Below are positions 27,675 through 37,619 of a stretch of 64,000 nt of DNA, piece after piece. The DNA is from Aquimarina muelleri DSM 19832. Lineage in GTDB: Bacteria; Bacteroidota; Bacteroidia; Flavobacteriales; Flavobacteriaceae. The notes under the pieces are model-generated. The model did not search any database and was not told where the DNA came from. It saw only the letters and a program-made list of their open reading frames with translations. Every line of letters starts with the position of its first letter. The stretch's first letter is position 1. The stretch is taken from contig NZ_AUML01000004.1 of NCBI RefSeq assembly GCF_000430665.1, forward strand, positions 152,929 to 216,928. The letters are read 5' to 3'. Both the position numbers and the translations under genes were made by a program.

Positions 27675-30305
27675 TTAGTTATTTGTTTTGGTAGAATCTT
27701 TTTTCTTTTTTTTGCCAAAAAAGCCACCTAAAATATCTTTTGCTGTATTTTTTATAGTTTCTTCGGTATTTGTTTTAGTAGAATCTTTCTCTTTTTTACC
27801 ACCTAGTAGGTCAGATAGTATTTCTGCTCCTTTATCTTTTATTTCACCCTTAACTTTATCTTTTTGTTTTTCAACTATTTGTTGTGTAAGCTGTTTTATT
27901 GCTTGACTTGGGTTTACATCTATTTTTGGATTTTTAAAATTTCCAGAGATACCTATGGGGATACCGACAGTCATTGCATTGGCTTCTTTTTGATCTAATT
28001 GAGATATCAAATTTGCTACCTCATTACCTAGATATTTAGCAGGAACATCGAGTTTGATATTATAATTCATGTTTTGGTCAAATCCATGTTGGCCTCCAGC
28101 AGTAATCTTTATTCCTTTTACATCAAATTCAAAAGGTTTTACATTTATTTTTCCATCATTAAAACTTAGATTTGTTTTAATTTCTTTTAGATTTAATTGA
28201 TCTATATTTATAAAGTTAAGCTGGTTATCTAATTTAGATAAAAAAGGAGTTTTAGTAGTAGAAACTTGTGCGTTTAGGATTTCAGCAAGAGCTTCTCCTT
28301 TTAAAGAAGTTAAGACAGGGATAAGGTTCTCGTTTAAGTTACCATTTAATTTTACAGTAGTATTAAGGTTTCCTGTAAGTGCTTTAGCAATAGGGGCAAG
28401 GCCTTTTATTAAATCCAGATTGTTAAAAGACTTTACAATATCTATTTTACTTAAATCTAAAGCCATATCAAAAGTAGGAACTTTGTTTTTGGTAGAAACA
28501 TTACCGTTAAGCGCTATGCCACCATCAAAAATATTAGAGCTTACATTTTCTAAAAATGCAGTTTCTTCTTTTATTTTTACAGTTCCTTTTGTGTTTTCCA
28601 TCTCAAGGTTGTCGTAATATACTTTTTTAGAGTTAAAGTTTAACGTGGCATCTAGAAATGAAGGGATTCTCATTGTTTCATCTTCCGTAACTTTTTTAGT
28701 GTTCGAATTCGCTATCTCATCTTCGGATTCTTTTTCACCAACCATAAAATCATCTACAGCAAAAACATTAGAATTAACATCAAAGTTTCCTTTTAAATCT
28801 TGTTTAGCAAATAAAAACCCCATAAGGTTTTGTATGGTTCCTGTAGCGTTAAGATCTGATCTTCCTGTGGATGCTTGCATTTTATCTAATGTGATAGTTC
28901 CAGGATTAAAACTTACGTTAGCATTTTCTATTTTGATTTCATTTGGAGTATCAGGAGAAGCGTATGTAAATTGAGATAGACTAACAGTTCCTGAGCTTTT
29001 TATGTTTTGATATTGCTCTTTTTCTAAAGATAACATGTCAAAATTAGTTTGGATATCTGCTTTAACAATACCATTTAATTTTTCTTCAAGTTGAAGAGGG
29101 TATGCTTGATTTAAATGTGCTAAATTTAAAGTACCTTTCATCATCATATCGACGATCATATTTTTTGTAAGATTCTTTAAGCTACCTCTTACAGCAAAGG
29201 AATCTTGACCTATTTTAAAAGTTAAATCATCAATATTAACATAGGTGTCATCTATCAATCCACTATCATTCTTAATTTGTGTGTTGATATTTATATTTTT
29301 AACTCCTTTTGGTAAATCAGGGTATTGAAAAGAGGCATTTTTAGAAATAATTTTAATATCCATTTTAGGGATATAAGTATCATCAGATTTTCCTTTAATA
29401 ATGCCATCAATTAAAAAATCTCCACTAGTTTGTATCCCGTCCAGGTTTTTAACATACGCTTCGGGAATTACTGCTAGAAAATTTTTGAAATCTGATGATG
29501 GAGTTTTGAAGCTTAGATCTACATCAGTATATTTTTTAAATAATTGAACATACCCTGAAAACTCAAGTGGTAATCTATTAATCAATGCTTTGTTTTCTTT
29601 AAAAGAGTATTTTTGATTTTTAAGATCTAATTCTATTTTAGCATCAAGGTTTAGTTTGTTTCTGTTTAGGTACTCCGTGTTCTGGAGGCTAAATGACGCT
29701 TCGGTATTAGTTTTTGTGTCTAAAATTATTTTTTCTCCAGATACGGATCCGTCTCCACTATGATTGAGTTGTGTCATCGATAATATAGTCTTACTTATAT
29801 CATCTTTAAATAAAATTTTACTATTATTTATTTCGTAATGATCTAAATCAAAAGTGAAGGAACTATTTTTTTCTTCAAGTACAGGTTCAGGATTAGTGTC
29901 TTTTTTCTTAGCAATATCTATATTAGAATTCCCTAAAGAATCTGTTTTAATAGCAATATTAGCCTCGTCAATAATTATTTTTTTTACACTAATTGGTTCT
30001 GAAGCACTTTTAAATAATTCTTTTACAGACATATCCAAAGCAATTCTTTTTGAATATGCCAACGTATCTCCTTCAAAAGGAGCATGGTTAATTACAGAAA
30101 AATTATCAATCACTACGGAGGCTTGAGGAAAACTTCTAATAAGACTGATGTCTATATTAGCAAAATCTACTTTTGCATTTACATGTTCATTTATCAAATA
30201 ACGCACTTTATCCTGTATGGTTCCTTTAAACAAAAAAGGGATAGAAACAATACCTATAATGAGTAATAATATAAAAATACCAAAAATTTTGAAGGCTTTT
30301 TTCAT
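27675..30305 (-). CDS. AsmA-like protein
   Basis: 876 residues. A single N-terminal membrane anchor (about 7-27) is followed by an AsmA-type N-terminal domain (VRYLINEHVNAKVDFANIDISLI split as VRYLINEHV and FANIDISLI). A long beta-rich periplasmic repeat region follows, with an AsmA C-terminal-like part (about 560-790) containing LTGNLNTTVKLNGNL and FDVKGIKITAGG. The last 90 residues are a Lys/Glu-rich low-complexity tail (KGEIKDKGAEILSDLLGGKK). AsmA family members are thought to form hydrophobic grooves carrying lipids between membranes. It is monocistronic. Confidence 0.85.
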   Translation of the reverse strand: MKKAFKIFGIFILLLIIGIVSIPFLFKGTIQDKVRYLINEHVNAKVDFANIDISLIRSFPQASVVIDNFSVINHAPFEGDTLAYSKRIALDMSVKELFKSASEPISVKKIIIDEANIAIKTDSLGNSNIDIAKKKDTNPEPVLEEKNSSFTFDLDHYEINNSKILFKDDISKTILSMTQLNHSGDGSVSGEKIILDTKTNTEASFSLQNTEYLNRNKLNLDAKIELDLKNQKYSFKENKALINRLPLEFSGYVQLFKKYTDVDLSFKTPSSDFKNFLAVIPEAYVKNLDGIQTSGDFLIDGIIKGKSDDTYIPKMDIKIISKNASFQYPDLPKGVKNININTQIKNDSGLIDDTYVNIDDLTFKIGQDSFAVRGSLKNLTKNMIVDMMMKGTLNLAHLNQAYPLQLEEKLNGIVKADIQTNFDMLSLEKEQYQNIKSSGTVSLSQFTYASPDTPNEIKIENANVSFNPGTITLDKMQASTGRSDLNATGTIQNLMGFLFAKQDLKGNFDVNSNVFAVDDFMVGEKESEDEIANSNTKKVTEDETMRIPSFLDATLNFNSKKVYYDNLEMENTKGTVKIKEETAFLENVSSNIFDGGIALNGNVSTKNKVPTFDMALDLSKIDIVKSFNNLDLIKGLAPIAKALTGNLNTTVKLNGNLNENLIPVLTSLKGEALAEILNAQVSTTKTPFLSKLDNQLNFINIDQLNLKEIKTNLSFNDGKINVKPFEFDVKGIKITAGGQHGFDQNMNYNIKLDVPAKYLGNEVANLISQLDQKEANAMTVGIPIGISGNFKNPKIDVNPSQAIKQLTQQIVEKQKDKVKGEIKDKGAEILSDLLGGKKEKDSTKTNTEETIKNTAKDILGGFFGKKKKKDSTKTNN

Positions 30306-30495
30306 CTGTTTTAATATATGATTTTTTAATAGTCAGACTTGTATTTATAAAGATCTATGTAAAATTTAAGAGTAATAGTTTTTAGGAATATCAAATTTAT
30401 AAATTATACTTACTTCATTATAAAATAACTTTGAGATAAAGTAACGATTTACAAAGATACGTGTTACATTTTTTAAGTTAACTATTTGTTAGATT

Positions 30496-31230
30496 TTAAA
30501 TTTCTAGGGGTAATTCTTCTCCTTGTTTTAATTTAAATCGTTTTTGTAATACATGTACACATAGATACAGTAAAGGGGTATCTAAAGCAGCTACTAATAC
30601 TTTGAATAAAAAACCATTTAATAATAATATTCCAAATCTATCCCATTTTAGTATGTTAAAAGAACATAGTAATAAAAGAACAGTTAAAGTGTCTATAAAC
30701 TGAGAAGAGAAAGTAGAAAAATTATTTCGTAACCATAGATGTTTTCCTTTAGTAATTCGTTTCCAGAAATGAAAAACCTGAATATCAATATACTGGGCAA
30801 ATAGATATGCCATCATCGAAGCTAATACTGCAATTGCAGTAGCGCCAAAAACCTGATTAAATAATTGATCATTTATAGGCGACCATATAGTTGCAGGGAC
30901 TTTAGAAGAAGCATAAACGATAAGTAAAGCAAAGAATGAGGCAAAAATACCTGCAGTAACAATCTGGTTAGCTTTTCTTTTACCAAAAATTTCGCTTATA
31001 ATATCTGTAATCAAAAAAGTAATAGGATATGGTAGGATACCAACAGAGATTTCAAAAGTATATATGCTGAAAAAATCCCAATAAAAAAATTTTTGGAATA
31101 TGAGATTAGATACAACTAACGAAGATATAAAAAGAGCACCAAGGATTAGATATATTTTATAAGCAATACGCTTGTCTTTAAGAGATAGAGTAATTTCAGT
31201 CAAAATAATAGTTAATAATAGTTCACGCAA
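30496..31230 (-). CDS. Queuosine precursor transporter (YhhQ/VUT family)
   Basis: 244 residues with about six transmembrane segments. The family signature PITFLITDIISEIFGKRKANQIV follows the second helix (key residues P, T, D, E, G). YASSKVPATIWSPINDQLF is a typical loop. The family imports 7-deazaguanine precursors used for queuosine in tRNA. It is divergent from folK-dNK with about 80 nt between the starts. An internal Met at about residue 30 is not excluded as a start, but the listed ATG gives the usual cytoplasmic N-terminus. Confidence 0.88.
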   Translation of the reverse strand: MRELLLTIILTEITLSLKDKRIAYKIYLILGALFISSLVVSNLIFQKFFYWDFFSIYTFEISVGILPYPITFLITDIISEIFGKRKANQIVTAGIFASFFALLIVYASSKVPATIWSPINDQLFNQVFGATAIAVLASMMAYLFAQYIDIQVFHFWKRITKGKHLWLRNNFSTFSSQFIDTLTVLLLLCSFNILKWDRFGILLLNGFLFKVLVAALDTPLLYLCVHVLQKRFKLKQGEELPLEI

Positions 31231-31309
31231 AAATAAGGCGAAGTGATTTTGTTTTGTTTAATTTGCTCTTAAAATTAAGAAGTTCTTATTAAAATATAAA
31301 TTTCCAATC

Positions 31310-32440
31310 TTGAAAACACCGAACATTATACATATTTCATTAGGCAGTAATATGGGAGATCGTTTAGATTTTATTCAAAAAGCGGTTCATCAAATATATA
31401 AAACAATTGGAGATGTAGTTTCGATATCTAGTGTATATCAAACACCAGCATGGGGTTTTAATAGTCGCGATTTTTATAATATTTGTATTGCGGTACAAAC
31501 CAATATATCAGGGATTGAGGTATTGGATATTTTGTTAGAAATTGAAAATGTATTAGGACGCAAAAGAACAGACAGCAATAATGGGTATGAAGCAAGGACT
31601 ATTGATTTGGATATTATTTTTTCTTCGGAAGGTGTTATAACAACAAAAAAACTTATACTGCCTCATCCAGCTATGCAAGATAGAAAATTTGTATTAGAGC
31701 CATTGGCGGAAATTGCAGGAGATGTTGTGCATCCAAAACTGAAGGAGACAGTAAAAAAAATACTAGAAACCACCTCAGATAATTCAAAAATCATAAAACT
31801 TAATGATACGATAATATTTCCCAAAGATACTTATAGTTTATCTCGATTTCAGTATCTCACAATAGAAGGTAATATAGGTGCTGGTAAAACAAGTTTAGCA
31901 AAGTTAATAGCTAAAGAGTTTAATGCAAAACTTATTCTGGAACGCTTTGCAGATAATCCGTTTTTACCAAAGTTCTATGAGGATATGGAGCGTTATGCTT
32001 TTCCTTTAGAAATGTCTTTTCTGGCAGATCGCTATCAAAGATTACAAGAAGATATAGCGCAATTTGACTTGTTTAAAGATTTTGTAGTAAGTGACTATGA
32101 TGTGTTTAAATCCTTGATTTTTGCTAAGGTTACTTTGCAATCCGACGAATTTATGCTGTACAAAAAAGTATTTGATCTTATGTACAAAAATTTAGCAAAA
32201 CCAGGTTTATATGTCTATCTCTATCAAAATACAGAGCGTCTTTTACAAAACATCAAAAAAAGAGGTAGGGATTATGAACAAAAAATACCAGCAGAGTATC
32301 TGGATAAAATTAATAAAGGCTATTTGCAATTTATAAAATCTCAATCAGAGTTTAATGTAAAAGTTGTAGATGTATCAGAAATAGATTTTATTGAAAATAG
32401 ATCTGATTTTGTGTCTATTATAGAAAAAATAGCACAGTGA
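31310..32440 (+). CDS. folK: FolK-deoxynucleoside kinase fusion
   Basis: 376 residues with two enzymes in one chain. Residues 1-160 are 6-hydroxymethyl-7,8-dihydropterin pyrophosphokinase (ISLGSNMGDRLDF, GYEARTIDLDIIF, LPHPAMQDRKFVLEPLAEI), a step in folate synthesis. Residues about 180-376 are a deoxynucleoside kinase with Walker A GNIGAGKT (187-194), the ERFADNPFLPKFYED motif and a DRYQRLQED segment, for dNTP salvage. The start is TTG at 31310. The next ATG (residue 15) would cut the conserved SLGSNMG strand, so TTG is preferred. The fusion is known in Bacteroidetes. Confidence 0.92.
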   Translation: MKTPNIIHISLGSNMGDRLDFIQKAVHQIYKTIGDVVSISSVYQTPAWGFNSRDFYNICIAVQTNISGIEVLDILLEIENVLGRKRTDSNNGYEARTIDLDIIFSSEGVITTKKLILPHPAMQDRKFVLEPLAEIAGDVVHPKLKETVKKILETTSDNSKIIKLNDTIIFPKDTYSLSRFQYLTIEGNIGAGKTSLAKLIAKEFNAKLILERFADNPFLPKFYEDMERYAFPLEMSFLADRYQRLQEDIAQFDLFKDFVVSDYDVFKSLIFAKVTLQSDEFMLYKKVFDLMYKNLAKPGLYVYLYQNTERLLQNIKKRGRDYEQKIPAEYLDKINKGYLQFIKSQSEFNVKVVDVSEIDFIENRSDFVSIIEKIAQ

Positions 32441-32828
32441 TTTAAAATAACTTACTTCATTAAGACACTGTTTCATTAAGTGTGTAACCTAAAAGTCTAT
32501 TTTTTTAAAGTAGATGATTTTTTATAGTTGTAGATCCTCATTTTTTGTATGGTCTCTTATTTTTAAGAAATTAAACTAAATGTTGTTGATTGTAAAAAAA
32601 ACAGAAGTTTATGAGTGGGTAAAAGGGATGTCTTTAAACACCTAAAGTCTACAACTCAAAAATTATATAGTGTTTGTGAAATAATATTTAAAGAAACTAG
32701 TTTTCTGATAGATATGTTTTTTTTGATGTGATTTTCATAGCTTTTTATATGCGAATTATGGGTGGTTATGAGCTGATAAAAGACTTTTTTTTCTTATTTT
32801 TAATACTATTAATTAAACACACAAATTC
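32441..32828. other. 388-nt intergenic stretch
   Basis: AT-rich. It contains only the presumed promoter region of the membrane protein gene downstream. No open frame, repeat or convincing hairpin is seen. Confidence 0.5.
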
Positions 32829-33758
32829 ATGACACAATACTCTAACTCCAAAAAACAATTAATCACTATATTAAAGTTGTCTACTTTTTTGGTTTTTATA
32901 GGCAGGGCTTATCAGCATATTGTTTGGGACGCCCCTTATAGAGCTTTTTTATGGGATGAGGGTCTGTTAAAAGGTGTAGTAGAAAACATTTTCGGTGGCA
33001 CTTGGAATGATTATGTAACCAGCCTTTCTGCTGCAAATACAATTTCATTTTCTATAAAAACAATAGGCGTCTTTTATCTCCTATGCGCTATTGCTACTTT
33101 ACTAATAAAACCAAATATGAAAAAACTAGGTAAACTCTTTTTGGTAGGAGGGAGTATCGGTCTTTTTATTTTAGCATTTTTATACAGCAAAGAAAAATTC
33201 TTTCATGTAGGGCAATTTTTTGAATATACTATTCAGTTTTTAAGCCCGGTACTACTTTATTTAATTTTGTTTACTACTGTAGACTTCAAAAAAATACGTT
33301 TAATAGCGTTAATTGCAATTGCATTGACTTTTAGTTGTCATGGTTTGTATGCAATAGGGTATTATCCAAGACCAGGTAACTTTATTGATATGACATTAAA
33401 TTCTTTGCCAATAAATGAACCAAGTGCACATTTACTTTTAAAAATAGCTGGGATTCTAGACTTTATAATCGCTATTGCTATTTTTGTTCCTAGAATCTCT
33501 TATGCAGCTCTGGTGTATGCTTTTGTTTGGGGAGGTCTTACTGCTATAGCACGTTTAACAGGGCATTTTTATATGGATTTCTTAGGAAATACTTTTAATC
33601 AATGGACATGGGAGATGTTTATAAGATTGCCACATGCTTTGATTCCTTTGTTTGTAATGGTAGCAGATCGGCCTAATTCAAATCTAATAAATAGATTAAT
33701 TTTTAGAAAACAGCTACAAAATATTCCGTATGCTACCGATTCTCCAGAACAAGCTTAG
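32829..33758 (+). CDS. Multi-pass membrane protein of unknown function
   Basis: 309 residues with about eight hydrophobic segments. Landmarks are FIGRAYQHIVWDAPYRAFLWDE near the N-terminus, LTFSCHGLYAIGYYPRPGNFIDM in the middle and LTGHFYMDFLGNTFNQWTWEM late in the chain (each quoted only to mark its location). Conserved-looking His, Trp and Asp residues lie near membrane edges. No family is assigned with confidence. It is transcribed alone and followed by a hairpin terminator. Confidence 0.75.
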   Translation: MTQYSNSKKQLITILKLSTFLVFIGRAYQHIVWDAPYRAFLWDEGLLKGVVENIFGGTWNDYVTSLSAANTISFSIKTIGVFYLLCAIATLLIKPNMKKLGKLFLVGGSIGLFILAFLYSKEKFFHVGQFFEYTIQFLSPVLLYLILFTTVDFKKIRLIALIAIALTFSCHGLYAIGYYPRPGNFIDMTLNSLPINEPSAHLLLKIAGILDFIIAIAIFVPRISYAALVYAFVWGGLTAIARLTGHFYMDFLGNTFNQWTWEMFIRLPHALIPLFVMVADRPNSNLINRLIFRKQLQNIPYATDSPEQA

Positions 33759-33782
33759 TTAAGTATATTTTAAAGAGTTGAA

Positions 33783-33840
33783 GCGTTAAATACATAAGAT
33801 TAAAAATCAAATTTAGTTCTTATGCATTTGACGTTTTTTT
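33783..33840 (+). terminator. Rho-independent terminator
   Basis: A long stem formed by AGCGTTAAATACATAAGA and the later TCTTATGCATTTGACGTT, with a few GU or mismatch positions, is followed by T7. It lies 25 nt after the membrane protein stop. Confidence 0.65.
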
Positions 33841-34132
33841 GTGAAATATTTTTAAAATGGCACAAAGTCTTTTTTATCCAAAAGCAATGTTTTTTTGAGT
33901 TTATTTTCAATACTTCAGATCGAAATAGGCTAGGTGAATTCCCTGTTATTAGAAAGTTAACTAGATGCTAGCTTAGGATGATAGTATAAATGGTTAATAA
34001 TGGTATTGATAATATGAACAGGATGGTAAAACTCTTAATTAATCTTGATCATAAATTTTGAAAATAATGCTTTGACTGATAATTAATCATAAAAACTAAA
34101 TCTTAGTTAAAAAAAAAGCTTTTTTAGGGCTC
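33841..34132. other. Intergenic stretch without visible genes
   Basis: AT-rich, between the membrane-protein terminator and repeat copy B. No supportable feature is seen. Confidence 0.5.
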
Positions 34133-34230
34133 TTTTTTAATCCACATTGTGGAGTTTAATTCTCGAGGCTTGCCTCGAAAACAAAATATATTTGCGGAAG
34201 CATACCTCGTGAGCTTGCTCCGAGGTTATT
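34133..34230. repeat. Dispersed intergenic element, copy B
   Basis: About 98 bp matching 1342-1440. It contains three inverted repeats: CCACA-T-TGTGG, the perfect hairpin CGAGGC-TT-GCCTCG, and ACCTCG/CGAGGT around TGAGCTTGCTC. It starts 6 nt beyond the S8 protease stop in the direction of transcription, the same position as copy A has relative to murI. Confidence 0.85.
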
Positions 34231-34236
34231 GATTAG

Positions 34237-37200
34237 TTATTTTTTAATAATTTTCTCTGTATAGACCTTGTTGTCAATATATATTTTAAATATATACAAG
34301 CCTTCTTTAAACTCAGACAAATCTTGTATTATAGACTTTTGATTTTCTTGATATGTTTGAGAATTTATTAACTTCCCAGTAAAATCATATAGATTTATTT
34401 TTATCAATGAAGCATTCTCAGTCTTTATAATAAGGCTGGTAATATCTTTTGTTATAGTAGGAAACAGAGAGTATAATGCATTTGAACTACAATTACCTGT
34501 TTTTGACCAAGCATCCTGCCAATATAAACCTGTGCCCGGAGCATAAGCCCAAGCTGCTGTAGAAGAGCACCATCCTGGGATATTACACATGTATTTTCCT
34601 CCTGCATTTTGTACTTCTTCACCTTGATTATAAGAAGTTCCTGTTACATATTTTGATATTCCTGTGCAGTTTCCTCCTCCAATATCAGGAAGTGTGATTG
34701 CAATTGATGTATTACTAAAACTAGATTGGTTGTCGTTGGCATCCTTAGCTTTTATTCTAAAAGAATACGAGGTATTTGCTGTTAATCCAGTTGCTTGATA
34801 TGAAGTGCCAGTCGTGGTAGCAATAACTGTATTTCTTTCGTAGACATCATATTCTGTTACAGCTACATTATCTGTAGAAGCATTCCAGCTAAGATCTAAA
34901 GTAGTATTTGTAATATTAGCAGTAGATAAGTTTGTTGGTGCTGTAGGTGCTTGATTATCTCGGGTATCAGAAATAATTTTTATAGTATCGATAGCAATAT
35001 CACTACTCCATCCTGTTCCTGTAGTAGCTTTAAATTGTAATTGAATTACAGAACCAGTATAAGAAGTAAGTGAAACGCTAGCCTGATTCCAGATATTTCC
35101 TTGACTACCATTCTGAGACCAGATAGAAGTGTAGCTCACTCCATTATCAGTACTTATTAACACTTGTAAAGACCCCATTGCAGTACCTAGCATATGATAT
35201 CCAAAATCCAGAGATACATTAGAAATATTACTAAGATCGATACACGGACTATTTAGTAATGCAATTTTATTAGGACTTCCTGGGGGAGTCACATTAGTAG
35301 AGGCTTCTGTGTATAAATAGAAAGATCCCTCTTGTCCTGTAGAAGGTCCTGTGCCACTAGATGGAGTTCCTCCAGAGCCTCTTGTCCACTCTATGTCATC
35401 TCCAGAAGTATTGATCCATGCTCCAAGGTTAGATTCAAAACTTTCGGAGTAAGGAAAACTGTTGATTCCAGTACACGCAGGAGTAGAGGTTGTAATCACA
35501 TTAACGATATTACTGTTTTCTGATAAGTTTCCTGCTGCATCTTTTGCTTTTACAGTAAAACTATATGTGGTATTTGCACTAAGTCCAGTTACATTAAAAT
35601 TAGTAGTAGAAGAGGTTCCTATAGTAGTTGTTCCTTCAAATATCTTATATTCTGATACTCTCACATTATCAGTAGAAGCAACCCAAGATAAATTTGTAGA
35701 TGTAGCCCCAGTATTTGAAGCGATTAGATTGGTTGGTTTACTTGGTGCTTGAGTGTCGGGAACACCTATAATACCATTTATGACTAAGGAAAAGTCCTGA
35801 GCTCCGTTCGTTAAAGCCCCTTTGTGAGTTACTGTTACGGTATAGGTTCCTGCAGCAAGAACGGCATCTATTTTTTCTACATTATCCCTGTAGTTATCTC
35901 CTTTTTGAGCGGCGTCAGTATAGTTATTAAAGTTGCCATTAGGAACCATTACCCAAGGCGAGTAAGTATTATTGTTTCCTGTAACTCTCATGTCTAAATC
36001 ATTAACCAATATAGGGTTGTTACCAGTGTTGGTTGGGCCTGCAGGGTCATTCCATGCTATTGTTATAGCTAGCGGAGTTACACCATCAGAAGTAAAGGTT
36101 TTAGTGTAAGTGCCTCCATTGTTAAGGACTAATTCTTCTATAGCAGATGTGTTTCCGTTATTAGTGATTACTTGTGCGGCTCTTTCGGCATTAACTAGAC
36201 CCCATCCACTTCTAAAATCTGGTCCATCATTTGCTCCTACTTCGTCTGCGGTGTCTATAATCAATGCTTTTGCTGTAGCGGCTCTCATGTATGTTCCATT
36301 AATATTTTTATAATGTTGTTGTAGAAGGGCAATAGTACCTGTTGTTGCGGGAGTCGACATTGAGGTACCTGTTTTAGTACTATAGCTTGTGTCGCTAATA
36401 GCATCTGAAGAATATACTCCGACACCATTATTAGTAATATCTGGTTTGATTCTCCAGTCATTAGATGGTCCATAAGAACTTGAAGAAGCCATTGTCACCG
36501 AGGATGGTCCTGTGTAGTTAAGAACATCGTTTGAATTGGCTACAACAAAAAGGTTTTTGGCTAGCTGATTTCCGTATACTGAATTATATGGGCCACCATT
36601 ATTTCCAGCTGATTTGCAGTGTAAGTAGAAAGGTGCATTGTAGGTTACCTCATCCATATCTCGGGCATTTGCGTCATATACACCGTTTGAACCTATTGGG
36701 GAGTTTGAATTATTAGCTAAAATGCCTCCAGCTGCAGCAAATGAGGCCGCTTCTGCAACCATTCCCGATGCGGTATAGCCTTTTATAGTAGCCTCAGAGG
36801 CCATTCCTCTGGCTGCCGGATCAACACCTTTACCAATTAGGGTGCCTCCAGTATGTGTTCCATGGTTTGTAGGTAAAGCTCCATCTCCAGAAGAAACACG
36901 TCCTTTAAGTTCTTGATGTGTGGTACTGGCTCTTCCGCTTTCCCATACTCCTATTTGAATCCCTGCTCCTGTTAAGTTTAATCCAGATGATCCTCCTGTC
37001 CATATTTTATCTGTGCGCCCAGAAGTAGCCGCGTCAACATTGTCGTCGTAAGCATAAACAGGGTCTCCGTTTTCATTAAAAGAATAAAAAACACCTAGAT
37101 GCCCGTCTGCAGTAGTTTTTGTTAATGAGATTTTTTGATTAAAAGCTATCGCTTTGTAGATTTTATCTTGGCTATTAGATTTGTTAATAATCTTTTGTAG

Positions 37201-37317
37201 AGCCTGTAAGTTAGTTTGATTTTTTATATTCTCTCTGTCATAATTGTTTTGAGCGTTTACGAATATCGAAAATAACAAAACAGGAATAAAAAGGAATATA
37301 CTTTTCCTTGATTTCAT
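34237..37317 (-). CDS. Secreted S8 (subtilisin-like) protease with T9SS sorting domain
   Basis: 1026 residues. A signal peptide (about 1-22, ending VNAQ) is followed by an S8 catalytic region (about 100-390) with H152 in NHGTHTGG, N239/N240 in SAGNNG and S319 in GTSMSTP. The position of the usual catalytic Asp (normally V-W-D-G-G in this branch) reads VWESG, giving E126. A P-domain-like segment (about 395-520) follows. Next come two fibronectin type III domains (about 525-610 and 790-875) flanking a MAM- or jelly-roll-like domain (about 620-775). A CBM5/12-type carbohydrate-binding module (about 885-945, NQGEEVQNAGGKYMC) and a T9SS type A sorting domain (about 950-1026, GLYIFKI ... EKIIKK) complete it. 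It is probably exported by the T9SS. Confidence 0.9.
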   Translation of the reverse strand: MKSRKSIFLFIPVLLFSIFVNAQNNYDRENIKNQTNLQALQKIINKSNSQDKIYKAIAFNQKISLTKTTADGHLGVFYSFNENGDPVYAYDDNVDAATSGRTDKIWTGGSSGLNLTGAGIQIGVWESGRASTTHQELKGRVSSGDGALPTNHGTHTGGTLIGKGVDPAARGMASEATIKGYTASGMVAEAASFAAAGGILANNSNSPIGSNGVYDANARDMDEVTYNAPFYLHCKSAGNNGGPYNSVYGNQLAKNLFVVANSNDVLNYTGPSSVTMASSSSYGPSNDWRIKPDITNNGVGVYSSDAISDTSYSTKTGTSMSTPATTGTIALLQQHYKNINGTYMRAATAKALIIDTADEVGANDGPDFRSGWGLVNAERAAQVITNNGNTSAIEELVLNNGGTYTKTFTSDGVTPLAITIAWNDPAGPTNTGNNPILVNDLDMRVTGNNNTYSPWVMVPNGNFNNYTDAAQKGDNYRDNVEKIDAVLAAGTYTVTVTHKGALTNGAQDFSLVINGIIGVPDTQAPSKPTNLIASNTGATSTNLSWVASTDNVRVSEYKIFEGTTTIGTSSTTNFNVTGLSANTTYSFTVKAKDAAGNLSENSNIVNVITTSTPACTGINSFPYSESFESNLGAWINTSGDDIEWTRGSGGTPSSGTGPSTGQEGSFYLYTEASTNVTPPGSPNKIALLNSPCIDLSNISNVSLDFGYHMLGTAMGSLQVLISTDNGVSYTSIWSQNGSQGNIWNQASVSLTSYTGSVIQLQFKATTGTGWSSDIAIDTIKIISDTRDNQAPTAPTNLSTANITNTTLDLSWNASTDNVAVTEYDVYERNTVIATTTGTSYQATGLTANTSYSFRIKAKDANDNQSSFSNTSIAITLPDIGGGNCTGISKYVTGTSYNQGEEVQNAGGKYMCNIPGWCSSTAAWAYAPGTGLYWQDAWSKTGNCSSNALYSLFPTITKDITSLIIKTENASLIKINLYDFTGKLINSQTYQENQKSIIQDLSEFKEGLYIFKIYIDNKVYTEKIIKK

Positions 37318-37619
37318 AAGTTAGATTTTAAAAAATTAAGATTTTGTGTGTAGAAAAATCAATTTAAGTCTTTTAAAAACATCCTTTGCCTGCTTGTTGT
37401 TCAGGTGTATAAAAAATGAATTTAGCGCTGTAATTTCTGGTTTTTTGAGTTTTCATAGTTTTAAATTGGTTGCTAATTAAAACAATAGTGTCTATAAACT
37501 ATGACGAACAAAATGTATTTACCCCCTAGTTGCTCTTGTGTTTTGTAGTAATGGTTTATTTGTTAGCTGGTATGATATCTTTAAGAAAGTGAATAAGATA
37601 AATTCTTGTATTTGTTTTT
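37318..37619. other. 302-nt intergenic stretch
   Basis: Presumed promoter region of the S8 protease. Nothing else is supportable. Confidence 0.45.
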
